Of a stretch of 64,000 bases of DNA, positions 10,459 through 19,542 are shown one piece after another (the stretch's first letter is position 1; the number at the start of each line of letters is the position of its first letter). The stretch comes from CAWHPS01 sp963831235 (GTDB lineage: Bacteria > Fibrobacterota > OXYB2-FULL-49-7 > JAEUSG01). Where the stretch lies: positions 4,070-68,069 of the forward strand of contig CAWHPS010000048.1 in the NCBI GenBank assembly GCA_963831235.1, written 5' to 3'. A model generated the notes under the pieces. It did no database searches and was not told where the DNA came from. It saw only the letters and a program-made list of their open reading frames with translations. A program made the position numbers and the translations under genes.

Positions 10459-10645
10459 TAGAATTGCCTCGGATAAAAAGGAGAAATATATAGTGAATAA
10501 GATAGGATATATCAGGCTTTATTGTAAAGAAAATACAATAAATTATTTAGTTGTCATAAGGGCAATTTGAGTACACTTTGAGCCCTCAGCCCAAGCATCT
10601 TCTCCCATTTGACAGGAGACTGGACTTGGGATGAGGATTTAAAGA

Positions 10646-11155
10646 CTAATTGCCGAAAAGAGGTTTTGCAGTCTCTTTTTCAGGGGCACTTTCTTTGGCC
10701 GGAGCCGGAGCCGCTGCCTTGCCAGGCTCCACAGGAAGAGGAACCGTGGCTTCCTGAGCTGCACCCGGAACATTTGCCTCTCCCTGGCCTTCAGGAAGCA
10801 TTGGTGTGTTATTCTGAAGCGGCAATCTTTGATCAAGTACAGAGGATGCAGCCTGAGACGAAACCTTCTGCATCTTCTGTGCGCGTTTCTGAAGAGCACT
10901 ATCACTTGAAGAGTGGGCGCGATTGCGGCTCATTATGGATAAAAGGATACAGATTGCCATGAAACCTATTGCAAGCCCTGTTGTAAGTTTTGAAAGAATA
11001 GTGGCAGCTTCCCTTCCGGAAAAAGGCATTCCTCCACCGCCGCCCATGCCGCCCAGGGACCCGGCAAGACCGCCTCCCTTATCAGACTGCATCAGAATAA
11101 ATATGACAAGAAATACCGATGCAACAACCAGAATTCCCAGAATAACACCGTACAT
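10646..11155 (-). CDS. secG: Protein-export membrane protein SecG, long C-terminal tail
   Basis: 169 residues. Two membrane segments (about 3-20 and 55-75) are joined by the typical SecG loop QSDKGGGLAGSLGG and a Gly-rich stretch. SecG assists SecA-driven translocation through SecYEG at the inner membrane. From about residue 85 there is a Gln/Ala/Pro/Glu-rich, low-complexity cytoplasmic or periplasmic extension, roughly doubling the usual length of 70-110 residues. It is the last gene of the glycolytic cluster, 30 bases after tpiA; tpiA-secG adjacency is common in bacteria. A good GGAGG site precedes the start. Confidence 0.9.
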   Translation of the reverse strand: MYGVILGILVVASVFLVIFILMQSDKGGGLAGSLGGMGGGGGMPFSGREAATILSKLTTGLAIGFMAICILLSIMSRNRAHSSSDSALQKRAQKMQKVSSQAASSVLDQRLPLQNNTPMLPEGQGEANVPGAAQEATVPLPVEPGKAAAPAPAKESAPEKETAKPLFGN

Positions 11156-11185
11156 ATTACCTCCTTAAAAGAGTCTTGAGCGAAA

Positions 11186-11935
11186 TTAACTCGCCCTTAC
11201 TATTCCATTAAAATCTTCAGCCTTAAGAGACGCTCCTCCGATTAGCCCACCGTCAACATCAGGTTTCCTTAAAAGTTCGGCTGCATTATCCGGCTTCATG
11301 CTGCCGCCATATTGCAAACGGATTTTCGAAGCGAAATCACCGCCGTAAAGCTTTAATAAAAGCCTGCGGATAAAAGCATGCACCTCCTGCGCCTGTTCGG
11401 GTGTGGCATTGCGGCCTGTTCCTATTGCCCAGACAGGTTCGTAAGCAATGACCGTCTTCAATGCATCATCACTTGAAATCCCGGCATAAGCGCCAAGCAC
11501 ATGATCCTCCACTACCTTCTCTGTTATGCCACTCTCTCGCTCTGCCAGGGTTTCCCCAACGCAGATTATGGGAAAAAGACCGCTTTTAAGAACAGCTTTC
11601 ACCTTTTTATTTACCTTTTCGTTTGTTTCGTTGAAAAGGGTGCGCTGTTCGCTGTGCCCTATGATTACATATTTTACCCCTGCGCTTTTCAGCATATCAC
11701 ATGAGACCTTTCCGGTAAACGCGCCCTTCTCTTCCCAATGAACATCCTGGGCTCCTAACATCACGTTTGTTCCCTTGACAATTTCGTTTACGGCCTGCAG
11801 ACAAACATACGTCGGGCAAACCACAACCTCTGCCTCTGCGCCTTCGGTAATTTTAACGATCGCGCGCGCAAGTTCAATGGCCTCAGGTATGGTCTTGTTC
11901 ATCTTCCAGTTACCTGCTATTATTTTTCTGCGCAT
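11186..11935 (-). CDS. tpiA: Triosephosphate isomerase
   Basis: 249 residues, normal length. Interconverts dihydroxyacetone phosphate and glyceraldehyde 3-phosphate in the cytosol. Visible signatures: GNWKMN near the N-terminus (substrate lysine), the catalytic-histidine strand YVIIGHSEQR, the catalytic-Glu motif AYEPVWAIGTG with its flexible loop, and the phosphate-binding end IRLQYGGSMKPDNA and GGLIGGASL. It lies 33 bases after pgk and is probably co-transcribed with gapA and pgk upstream. Confidence 0.98.
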   Translation of the reverse strand: MRRKIIAGNWKMNKTIPEAIELARAIVKITEGAEAEVVVCPTYVCLQAVNEIVKGTNVMLGAQDVHWEEKGAFTGKVSCDMLKSAGVKYVIIGHSEQRTLFNETNEKVNKKVKAVLKSGLFPIICVGETLAERESGITEKVVEDHVLGAYAGISSDDALKTVIAYEPVWAIGTGRNATPEQAQEVHAFIRRLLLKLYGGDFASKIRLQYGGSMKPDNAAELLRKPDVDGGLIGGASLKAEDFNGIVRAS

Positions 11936-11968
11936 TATGTTTATGACTCCTGTAAAATTTTACGGTTA

Positions 11969-13237
11969 CTATTTATTATTCAGGGCCTCGACACCAGGCA
12001 GCTTCTTGCCTTCGACAAGTTCAAGAGATGCACCACCGCCTGTTGAGATATGGGACATTTTATCAGCAACACCGGCTTTGTTTACAGCTGACACGGAATC
12101 GCCTCCGCCTATTACTGTTATGCAGTCGGGCATTTCCGCCACGGCCTTGGCAATTGCGACAGTGCCAACAGAAAACCGCTCGAATTCGAACACGCCAACC
12201 GGCCCGTTCCAGAAAATTGTGCGCGCACCCTTCAGGGCGCCGGTGAATTTCTGGATTGTCATGGGGCCTATGTCCATGCCCATTTGGTCTTCGTCTATGT
12301 TGCCACGTGCAACATGCCAGGATTCGGCATTTGCAGAAAATTCCTTTGTGACAATGTGATCTATTGGCAGATAAATGTAGATGTGCGTTTCATAGGCTTT
12401 TTGAAGAATCTGACGGGCCGTATCAAGCATATCATCCTCAACAAGGGACTGGCCCACTGATAACCCCTTTGCCTTAAGGAAAGTATATGCCATGCCGCCG
12501 CCTACAATGAGGCGATCTACCTTTCCGAGAAGGCTTTCGAGAACCGCAATTTTGGAACTTACCTTGGCCCCGCCTATTATTGCAACAAAGGGACGGGCCG
12601 GGTCTTTGACAATCTTTTCTTCCAGGTATTCAAGCTCTTTTTCCATGAGGAACCCCGCAACAGCAGGCAGGTATTTGGCAACGGTTTCTGTTGAAACATG
12701 TGCTCGGTGCGCGGAGCCAAAAGCATCGTTTACAAAAACATCACCGTATTGTGCAAGTGCCTTTGCCATTTTCTCGCGTTCAGCAGGGTCTTTGCTCGTT
12801 TCTTCCTTGTGGAACCTCGTGTTTTCAAGGACAAGTATTGCGCCACCTTTAAGGTCTTTGACCATGGCCTCGGTTTCAGGTCCCATGCATGCGGGTGCGA
12901 GTTTTACGGCAACGCCTAGAAGCTTTCCAAGTTCTTCTGCAACAGGGGCCATTCTGTGCTTTCCATCAAGATATTTCTTTTCGTCAAAGGTCTTGCCCTC
13001 TTTTTCAGCCTTTTCCCTGGCCTTTTGCATGTCCTTTTTCGGATCGCCAAGATGCGACATGATGACAAGGGATGTGGCGCCTTTTTCAAGGACATATTTT
13101 ATGGTAGGAAGTGTTGCTTTGATGCGAGTATTATCCTGAACAACACCATCTTTCATGGGTACATTGAAATCCGCGCGCATGAGCACGCGTTTGCCCTTGA
13201 AATCAAAATCCTTGACCGTCTTTTTGGTTATTGCCAT
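11969..13237 (-). CDS. pgk: Phosphoglycerate kinase
   Basis: 422 residues. Transfers phosphate from 1,3-bisphosphoglycerate to ADP. Typical features: N-terminal KRVLMRADFNVPMKDG with substrate-binding Arg and Asp, VIMSHLGDPK, LENTRFHKEE, FVNDAFGSAHRAHVS, hinge-region GGAKVSSKI, and the nucleotide-binding C-terminal GGGDSVSAV and HISTGGGASLE. A short insertion around residues 70-85 (KAREKAEKEGKTFDEKKY) lengthens it slightly over the usual ~395. It follows gapA after a 68-base gap carrying a strong hairpin. Confidence 0.98.
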   Translation of the reverse strand: MAITKKTVKDFDFKGKRVLMRADFNVPMKDGVVQDNTRIKATLPTIKYVLEKGATSLVIMSHLGDPKKDMQKAREKAEKEGKTFDEKKYLDGKHRMAPVAEELGKLLGVAVKLAPACMGPETEAMVKDLKGGAILVLENTRFHKEETSKDPAEREKMAKALAQYGDVFVNDAFGSAHRAHVSTETVAKYLPAVAGFLMEKELEYLEEKIVKDPARPFVAIIGGAKVSSKIAVLESLLGKVDRLIVGGGMAYTFLKAKGLSVGQSLVEDDMLDTARQILQKAYETHIYIYLPIDHIVTKEFSANAESWHVARGNIDEDQMGMDIGPMTIQKFTGALKGARTIFWNGPVGVFEFERFSVGTVAIAKAVAEMPDCITVIGGGDSVSAVNKAGVADKMSHISTGGGASLELVEGKKLPGVEALNNK

Positions 13238-13261
13238 TTTAAGCCCCTTAAATTATTTGCT

Positions 13262-13294
13262 CTTCCCCTTCTCATTAATAATGAGAAGGGGAAG
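13262..13294 (-). promoter_or_regulatory. 15-bp perfect hairpin between gapA and pgk
   Basis: CTTCCCCTTCTCATT (13262-13276) pairs perfectly with 13280-13294 around a 3-base loop, inside the gap between gapA and pgk. No U-tract follows on the minus strand, so an intercistronic processing or stabilising stem is more likely than a full terminator. Confidence 0.6.
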
Positions 13295-13305
13295 GCAAAA
13301 AGGAT

Positions 13306-14361
13306 TTATTTCGACATGAACTTTAACAGATCAACGACACGGTTGGAATATCCCCACTCGTTATCGTACCAGCTCACAACCTTAAAGAAACGCTTCTCGC
13401 CCTTCAGGTTGTTCTGAAGCGTTGCAAGCGAATCGTAGATGGAGGAACGTTCGTCGTGAATGAAATCGCTTGATACTACCTCTTCGTTTGCAACACCGAG
13501 ATAACCCTTAAGATATGTCTGAGATGCTTTTTTGAGCGCAGCATCTATCTCTTCTATTGATGTGTCTTTTGTTGTACGGAAAGTTAGATCAACAACAGAT
13601 ACGTCGATTGTGGGAATACGGAAAGCCATTCCTGTAAGCTTGCCTTTGGTTGCCGGCAAAACCTCGCCAACAGCCTTGGCTGCGCCTGTCGTGGACGGGA
13701 TGATATTGGCTGATGCAGCTCGCCCGCCACGCCAGTCTTTTTTGCTTGGGCCGTCAACGGTCTTCTGAGTTGCAGTCATGGAATGAATAGTTGTCATGAG
13801 GCCGGTTTCAACACCAAAGCCTTCCTTTAATATTACATGGACAACCGGCGCAAGGCAATTAGTTGTGCAGGATGCGTTTGATACGATGTCGTGCTTGGAT
13901 TTGTCGTATTCATTTTCATTGACGCCCATGACGATTGTTTTAACCTCGCCTTTGCCTGGAGCAGATATGATGACCTTTTTCGCACCAGCTGCAAGATGAC
14001 CCTTGGCTTTTTCAGAATCCGTAAAAAGACCGGTTGATTCAATTACATACTCAACGCCAAGCGCTTTCCAGGGAAGTTCTGACGGGCTCTTGGTTGCCAT
14101 GATGCATTTGATTTTATGGCCCGCAACAACGAGTGTATCGTTCTCGGTAAGCGCGGGATTACTCTTCTCAGTTTTTACCTCATGCTTGAAACGGCCATGT
14201 ACTGTATCGTATTTAAGCTGGTAAGCAAAATAATCAGCGTCCGTTGAAATATCCACAACCGCCACAACATCTATTTCTCCCAAGAGTTTCTGGTCGCAGA
14301 GAGCTTGAAACACCAGGCGTCCGATGCGCCCGAATCCGTTGATACCAACCTTAATCGCCAT
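13306..14361 (-). CDS. gapA: Glyceraldehyde-3-phosphate dehydrogenase, type I
   Basis: 351 residues. Oxidises glyceraldehyde 3-phosphate to 1,3-bisphosphoglycerate with NAD. Rossmann start KVGINGFGRIGRLVFQ, catalytic-Cys motif SNASCTTNCLAP (Cys near residue 160), TATQKTVDGPS, GRAASANIIPSTTGAAKAV and the C-terminal VSWYDNEWGYSNRVVDL are all present. The start is backed by AAAGGAGTT about 7 bases upstream. It lies between the aldolase-like gene and pgk. Confidence 0.98.
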   Translation of the reverse strand: MAIKVGINGFGRIGRLVFQALCDQKLLGEIDVVAVVDISTDADYFAYQLKYDTVHGRFKHEVKTEKSNPALTENDTLVVAGHKIKCIMATKSPSELPWKALGVEYVIESTGLFTDSEKAKGHLAAGAKKVIISAPGKGEVKTIVMGVNENEYDKSKHDIVSNASCTTNCLAPVVHVILKEGFGVETGLMTTIHSMTATQKTVDGPSKKDWRGGRAASANIIPSTTGAAKAVGEVLPATKGKLTGMAFRIPTIDVSVVDLTFRTTKDTSIEEIDAALKKASQTYLKGYLGVANEEVVSSDFIHDERSSIYDSLATLQNNLKGEKRFFKVVSWYDNEWGYSNRVVDLLKFMSK

Positions 14362-14480
14362 TGAACAACTCCTTTATTTGATTTTGGATGAATAAAGCCT
14401 TTCCCGGCCTTCTTTTACAGACCATAGAATATAAATAATTTCGCTAAAGGATTTTAAGATAAAATTTAATTTCTGCAATA

Positions 14481-15446
14481 TCAGTGTTTTCTTATCTCGT
14501 CTTCAGGTTCTGGTGTTGTGAGCTTATCGTAAAATTTTACGAAATCGTCCCGCTCGCTTGAGTCACGCCATGCAATGGCGATTCGGGGATGCTCATTAAG
14601 GTTTCCTGTAATCATGTATGGTATGATATAACCCCATTCGATTTTTTCGCGCAGGGGAAGATAATGCTCCTGGATGAGCTTCAGAACCGGCCGCAGGTTG
14701 TATTTCGGATTTTGAAGAAAGCTCAAAAGAAGCTCCATACAACAATTACCGGGCCCCCTGCCAATGCCGTAAACCGAGGCATCAAGCATGTTCGATCCGT
14801 CGATTATAGCCTGGATTGTATTGCCAAAAGCAAGCTGCCTGTTGTTATGTGTGTGGATACCGATGGTCTTGCCAGGTAATGCATCCGTGTATTTTTTAAC
14901 AAGGTGCGTTATGTCTTCGCAATACATGGCGCCATAAGAATCAACCACATATACCGTAGATATGTCTGTCTTTGACAAGTCCGAAAGGGCTTCGTCTATT
15001 TCGCGTTCAAGGTTTGTGGAAACCGCCATTATATTTACGGTTGTTTCATATCCCTTGTCACTTATCATCTTGCAAAGATCAATGGCCTTGTCAACTTCAC
15101 GAATATAACAGGCCACGCGAATCATCTTGAAGGGTGATTCATGTACCGGACGTATGTCCTTTGATTCAACACGGCCGATATCAACCATACAGGCAAGCCT
15201 GGCTTTACGCTCAACACCATCTAGCAGGCGGTTTACATCATCATCATCACAGAAGCGCCATTTGCCGAATACCTTGGGGTCGAACTGGTCTTTTGCAGCC
15301 TTATAACCAAGTTCAACATAATCAACCCCGCCTTCGCTGAGAGATGCATACGTACTGCGGACAAAATCATCCGAGAACTGCCATTTGTTGATTAATCCAC
15401 CATCGCGGATAGAACAATCAAGTATTCGAATTTCAGGTCTGAACAT
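14481..15446 (-). CDS. DRE-TIM metallolyase family aldolase-like protein
   Basis: 321 residues from the second ATG. I chose that start because GGGAGG sits 4 bases before it, while the ATG 12 bases upstream (15458) has no ribosome site. N-terminal RILDCSIRDGGLINKWQFSDDF resembles the D-x-T-L-R-D-G metal-binding signature of HMG-CoA lyase/isopropylmalate synthase/4-hydroxy-2-oxovalerate aldolase enzymes, with Ser in place of Thr. Also visible are IGIHTHNNRQLAFGNT (metal-binding His pair) and GIGRGPGNCCMELL. I would expect carbon-carbon cleavage or condensation of an oxo-acid, but the substrate is unknown. It sits between fba and gapA, so it may supply or drain a triose- or pyruvate-linked pool. 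Confidence 0.75.
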   Translation of the reverse strand: MFRPEIRILDCSIRDGGLINKWQFSDDFVRSTYASLSEGGVDYVELGYKAAKDQFDPKVFGKWRFCDDDDVNRLLDGVERKARLACMVDIGRVESKDIRPVHESPFKMIRVACYIREVDKAIDLCKMISDKGYETTVNIMAVSTNLEREIDEALSDLSKTDISTVYVVDSYGAMYCEDITHLVKKYTDALPGKTIGIHTHNNRQLAFGNTIQAIIDGSNMLDASVYGIGRGPGNCCMELLLSFLQNPKYNLRPVLKLIQEHYLPLREKIEWGYIIPYMITGNLNEHPRIAIAWRDSSERDDFVKFYDKLTTPEPEDEIRKH

Positions 15447-15494
15447 TGGACCTCCCATGGTACTGTTTTGGAAAATAGTAATCCTAAAGAAAAA

Positions 15495-15527
15495 GAACCC
15501 GCTTTCAATATTATTGAAAACGGGCTC
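15495..15527 (-). terminator. Rho-independent terminator after fba
   Basis: Long imperfect stem around TTTCAATA / TATTGAAA with flanking CCCG / CGGG, followed on the minus strand by TTCTTTTTCTTT. It starts 17 bases past the fba stop and separates pfp-fba from the genes downstream. Confidence 0.8.
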
Positions 15528-15543
15528 GCAAATTTACCATTAA

Positions 15544-16563
15544 TTAACCGAAAATCTCTTTGCCCTTGCCGGCTGAACCAAGCACGGTCTTGTTCTTTTC
15601 AATAATCATAACCTTGAGTTCATCGCGGGCCGGCCCAAGATATTTGCGCGGGTCAAACTCCTTGGGGCTTTCCGCAAAGACCTTGCGTATCATGGCTGTC
15701 ATGGCAAGGCGTCCGTCTGAGTCAATATTGATTTTGCAAACAGCTGATGCAGCGGCCTTGCGAAGTTCGCTTGCAGGGATGCCAACAGCATCGTCCAGTT
15801 TGCCGCCGTATTTGTTAATCATTTCAACATACTTAGGCACAACCGATGACGCGCCATGAAGCACTATCGGGAAGCCAGGGATTCGTTTTTCTATTTCCTC
15901 AAGGATATCAAACCGAAGCGGAGGCGGAACAAGAACGCCGTCTGAATTGCGAGTGCACTGTGAGGGCTTGAATTTATAGGCCCCATGGGAAGTGCCAATG
16001 GAAATGGCAAGTGAATCAACACCAGTAGCCTTAACAAATTTTTCAACATCATCAGGCTGGGTGTAAACCGATTTGGCAGCCACAACATCGTCTTCGATTC
16101 CTGCAAGCACCCCAAGCTCGCCCTCGACCGTGACATCATACTTGTGGGCATACTCCACGACCTTGCGGGTTTCCTCTATGTTCTTTTCAAATGGATGATG
16201 CGAACCATCGATCATGACCGATGAAAAACCAGTGTCAACGCATGATTTGCAGAGCTCAACCGTGTCGCCGTGGTCGAGATGCAGGGCGAAATTAAGCGTG
16301 CTGCCAGTGCTGCGTATCATGGCTACTGCGCCTTGCGCAAGGTAGCGCAGGAGTACCTGGTTGGCATATTTGCGAGCGCCTGAACTCACCTGAAGAATAA
16401 AGGGTGAATCGGATTCAACGCAGCCCATTACAATTGCCTGGAGCTGCTCCATATTATTGAAGTTATATGCAGGCACAGCGAATTTGCCCGTAATTGCCTT
16501 TTTAAACATATCACGGGTGTTTACTATACCGATGTCTTTGTAGGAAACAGTTTTTTCTGCCAT
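15544..16563 (-). CDS. fba: Fructose-bisphosphate aldolase, class II
   Basis: 339 residues. Zinc-dependent cleavage of fructose 1,6-bisphosphate to the triose phosphates. Family signatures seen: VPAYNFNNMEQLQAI, the metal-binding ALHLDHGD, SVMIDGSHHPFEKNI, VEGELGVLAG, the second metal His in SIGTSHGAYKF, IVLHGASS and CKINIDSDGRLAMT. It begins 4 bases after the phosphofructokinase gene, so the two committed hexose-splitting steps share an mRNA, and a terminator follows. Confidence 0.97.
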   Translation of the reverse strand: MAEKTVSYKDIGIVNTRDMFKKAITGKFAVPAYNFNNMEQLQAIVMGCVESDSPFILQVSSGARKYANQVLLRYLAQGAVAMIRSTGSTLNFALHLDHGDTVELCKSCVDTGFSSVMIDGSHHPFEKNIEETRKVVEYAHKYDVTVEGELGVLAGIEDDVVAAKSVYTQPDDVEKFVKATGVDSLAISIGTSHGAYKFKPSQCTRNSDGVLVPPPLRFDILEEIEKRIPGFPIVLHGASSVVPKYVEMINKYGGKLDDAVGIPASELRKAAASAVCKINIDSDGRLAMTAMIRKVFAESPKEFDPRKYLGPARDELKVMIIEKNKTVLGSAGKGKEIFG

Positions 16564-16567
16564 GATT

Positions 16568-17788
16568 TTAATCTCCTTTTATTTTATGAACACCAGGTGC
16601 CGCTATTCTATCCATTATAGCCAAATTTCCGAGTAGAGGACCGGCATAAACCTTGAATGCATCTGTTACACCATTGCCTGCCGCGTTAATGAATTCATCT
16701 GCCATGTGGCGCGTTTTTGCAGCCACCTGCTCCAATTTGATAAGTTCGTATTCAACAGCATATTCACCAACGCGCTTTATTGCAACTGAGCCGTCAACAT
16801 TATGCCATGCCGCAAACTGCACTGCCTTTTCTCCGACTTCACGCGCTTCGCTTGCGTCGGTCTCGCTTATGCATCCGAGAAATGATCTCTGGAGATATCC
16901 AAGAGTATCTGAACGGACGCGTTTTATTGTGGTCTTGCTTTTTACATAATCAGCGAGAAGATCGCCGAGTGCGCCTGTGCCTGAAAGCTGCACATTGCCG
17001 TGAGCGTCTTTTTCAACATTCCCTGACTTGAGGGAGGTTATGACCGGTTTGCCATCCTTGCCGCAGATCCCTTCGGACACGGCGATAACGCAGCGATTGT
17101 ATTTGGCAAAGACGCCCTTGACGTCTTCGATGAATTTATCAGGATCAAAGACACGTTCGGGGATATATATCAAATGAGGGCCGTCGTCAGGGAATTTCTT
17201 TGCAAAAACAGCTGATGCAGTAAGGAAGCCCGCATGGCGTCCCATGATGACCCCGATGTAAACACCTGGAAGCGCGCGGTTATCGAGGTTGGCGCCTGCA
17301 AACGCCTGGGCCACAAATTTACCCGCTGAGCCGAAACCAGGGCAATGGTCAGTACCAACGAGATCATTGTCAATTGTCTTGGGAACATGAATGGTCCTAA
17401 GTTCGTATCCGGCAGCCTTGGCCTGTTCGTTTACTATGCGGCAAGTATCGGAACTGTCGTTGCCACCGATGTAAAAGAAATAGCGGATTTCATGTGCAAG
17501 CATGACCTTGAACATCTTTTTGCAGTATTCCACATCCGGTTTGTCCCGGGTGGAGCCAAGGGCGGATGACGGGGTAAGCGCAACCTGTTCAAGGTTGTGA
17601 GTGGTTGCCTGTGTAAGGTCTATAAAATCCTCGTTAAGTATGCCGCTTACACCATGGCGGGCCCCATATACCCTTGTGATCTCCGGAAATTTCCGAGCTT
17701 CAAGAACAACGCCCACAAGACTCTGATTAATTACCGCAGTGGGCCCTCCGCCCTGCGCAACAAGTGCTTTGCCTACAAGTTTTGCCAT
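16568..17788 (-). CDS. pfp: Phosphofructokinase, pyrophosphate-type
   Basis: 406 residues. Motifs in order: AQGGGPTAVINQSL, GARHGVSGIL, YFFYIGGNDSSDTCR, IHVPKTIDNDLVGTDHCPGFGSAGKF, GVIMGRHAGFL. ATP enzymes have GGDGS at the phosphoryl-donor loop; replacement by GGNDS, together with PKTIDND, is the pattern of pyrophosphate-dependent or non-allosteric family members, so PPi use is likely but not proven from sequence. A PPi enzyme is reversible and saves ATP, which fits an anaerobe. First gene of the glycolytic cluster; a GGAGA site lies just before the ATG. It is divergent from iorA across a 205-base gap in which I see no convincing promoter. Confidence 0.9.
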   Translation of the reverse strand: MAKLVGKALVAQGGGPTAVINQSLVGVVLEARKFPEITRVYGARHGVSGILNEDFIDLTQATTHNLEQVALTPSSALGSTRDKPDVEYCKKMFKVMLAHEIRYFFYIGGNDSSDTCRIVNEQAKAAGYELRTIHVPKTIDNDLVGTDHCPGFGSAGKFVAQAFAGANLDNRALPGVYIGVIMGRHAGFLTASAVFAKKFPDDGPHLIYIPERVFDPDKFIEDVKGVFAKYNRCVIAVSEGICGKDGKPVITSLKSGNVEKDAHGNVQLSGTGALGDLLADYVKSKTTIKRVRSDTLGYLQRSFLGCISETDASEAREVGEKAVQFAAWHNVDGSVAIKRVGEYAVEYELIKLEQVAAKTRHMADEFINAAGNGVTDAFKVYAGPLLGNLAIMDRIAAPGVHKIKGD

Positions 17789-17993
17789 ATTATCTCCATT
17801 ATAACAGGGTTGAATTTAAAATCAGACTAAAGAAAATAATAATGGTGGATAAGACAGGGCAATAAATAAAATCCGTTTATTTCAATTCAGACAGTGGTAG
17901 GAACAATCTAATGATCTTAAGTTTTTCTATATTACTTAAAACACATCCTTAAATCTTTTATTCTTCAATCTCATTTAATTATTTTAACCAACC

Positions 17994-19538
17994 ATGAAAA
18001 ACAAACCTGAAAGACTTCTTTTATCTGGCAACGAGGCCCTTGCCCGTGGGGCATGGGAAGCGGGCCTGCGTGTTGCCGCAGCTTATCCCGGGACCCCTTC
18101 AACTGAAATTTTAGAAAGTCTTGCAAACTACAAAGATATTGATTCGCAGTGGTCGGTAAACGAGAAAGTTGCCTACGAGGTAGCTTATGGTGCTGCAATG
18201 GGCGGGAGCCGCAGTCTTTACGCCGGCAAGCATGTAGGGCTTAATGTTGCAATGGACCCGCTTATGACATCGGTTTACATGGGAGTTGAGGCCGGGTTTG
18301 TGGCAATCACCTGCGATGATCCGGGACTTCATTCATCTCAGAATGAACAGGACAACAGATGGGTTTCTATTTTCGGTAAAATTCCGCTAATCGAACCATC
18401 AGGCCCTGCAGAAGCCTACAAATATGTTCAGGATGCTTTTGCAATAAGCGAACAATTCGACACACCGGTCCTGTTCCGTATGACAACCCGTTCTGCGCAT
18501 GCCAAGGAAGATGTGGCTGTGGGTGTAAAAAAAGAGTTACCAATAAAACCTTTGGCCGTTAATATAGAAAAATATGTCATGGTGCCGGGCTATGCGGCAA
18601 GGCGTCATGCAATTCTTGAAAAACGCATCGAGACACTAAAAGCCTTTTCTGAAAAAACATCCCTCAACAGAATTGACAAGGGATCATCAAAACTGGGATT
18701 CATCACCTCTGGTGTTTCGTATAATTATGTAAAAGACAATTATCCTGATGCCTCGGTCTTAAAGCTTGGTTTTTCCTATCCATTTTGCGATAATAAAATC
18801 AGGACTTTTGCCAAATCAGTAAAAACCCTGTTTATAATTGAAGAGCTTGACCCTTTTATAGAAACACATTTGTCTTGCCTTGGCATTAAATTTAAAGCCC
18901 GCCATAAAAGCTTCCATCTGGGAGAACTCAAGCCCGAGCATATCCCGCAGATCGTGGCTGGCAAGGCTAAAAACGACAAGCCCCTTAGGACACGGAAGCC
19001 TTCATTATGTCCGGGCTGTTCCCATACTGTTGTGTTCAATGTTTTAAAGAAACTTGGTGTTTACGTCGGCGGCGACATAGGCTGCTACACACTTGGTGCA
19101 CTCGAACCGCACACCTCACTCCATTCCTGTATCTGCATGGGCGGAGGCTTTACAATACCCGAAGGTCTTAAGCGCGCGCATCCTGAAAAACAGATTGTGG
19201 GCGTTGTGGGCGACTCAACATTCATCCATTCCGGAATCACGGGCCTTATTAATGCTGTGTATAACAGGACAAAGGGCGTGCTTATCATACTCGATAATTC
19301 CATTACCGCCATGACAGGCGGACAGGAACACCCGGGCACAGGTTTTACACTGAAAGGCGAACCGACAAAAGCGCTTGATATTGAAGCTGTTTGCCTGGCA
19401 TGCGGGGCGGATAATGTCGATGTAGTCAACCCCTATCAGCATCAGGCCTTCATGGATTTGATTCTTAAGCGGCTTGACGAAAACGCACTGACTGTCATAA
19501 TTGCCAGGGCACCATGCAAACTTATTAAACGCGGATAA
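17994..19538 (+). CDS. iorA: Indolepyruvate ferredoxin oxidoreductase alpha subunit, no ferredoxin domain
   Basis: 514 residues. Oxidatively decarboxylates aryl pyruvates to aryl-acetyl-CoA with ferredoxin and TPP. The N-terminal half carries LLSGNEALARGAWEAGLRVAAAYPGTPSTE typical of IorA; the TPP-binding half has SLCPGCSHTVVFNVLKK, GDIGCYTLG and GDSTFIHSGITGL ... LDNSITAMTGGQEHPG. Usual IorA is about 600 residues and ends in a two-[4Fe-4S] ferredoxin domain; this one stops right after IIARAPCKLIKRG, with no cysteine cluster. Electrons must therefore leave by another ferredoxin. No obvious Shine-Dalgarno precedes the ATG. First gene of the ior-paaK run. Confidence 0.93.
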   Translation: MKNKPERLLLSGNEALARGAWEAGLRVAAAYPGTPSTEILESLANYKDIDSQWSVNEKVAYEVAYGAAMGGSRSLYAGKHVGLNVAMDPLMTSVYMGVEAGFVAITCDDPGLHSSQNEQDNRWVSIFGKIPLIEPSGPAEAYKYVQDAFAISEQFDTPVLFRMTTRSAHAKEDVAVGVKKELPIKPLAVNIEKYVMVPGYAARRHAILEKRIETLKAFSEKTSLNRIDKGSSKLGFITSGVSYNYVKDNYPDASVLKLGFSYPFCDNKIRTFAKSVKTLFIIEELDPFIETHLSCLGIKFKARHKSFHLGELKPEHIPQIVAGKAKNDKPLRTRKPSLCPGCSHTVVFNVLKKLGVYVGGDIGCYTLGALEPHTSLHSCICMGGGFTIPEGLKRAHPEKQIVGVVGDSTFIHSGITGLINAVYNRTKGVLIILDNSITAMTGGQEHPGTGFTLKGEPTKALDIEAVCLACGADNVDVVNPYQHQAFMDLILKRLDENALTVIIARAPCKLIKRG

Positions 19539-19542
19539 GCAA

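Noticed and set aside
10561..10645. Terminator after secG built on CCCAAG / CTTGGG
   Set aside because: The stem is short and interrupted, with no U-tract; not convincing enough to list.
12492..13139. 215-codon frame antisense to pgk
   Set aside because: Shadow of the pgk codon pattern; Ser/Arg/Pro-rich, no ribosome site, no family.
17789..17993. Divergent promoters between pfp and iorA
   Set aside because: A promoter must exist, but I found no hexamer pair with good spacing on either strand that stands out from the AT-rich background.
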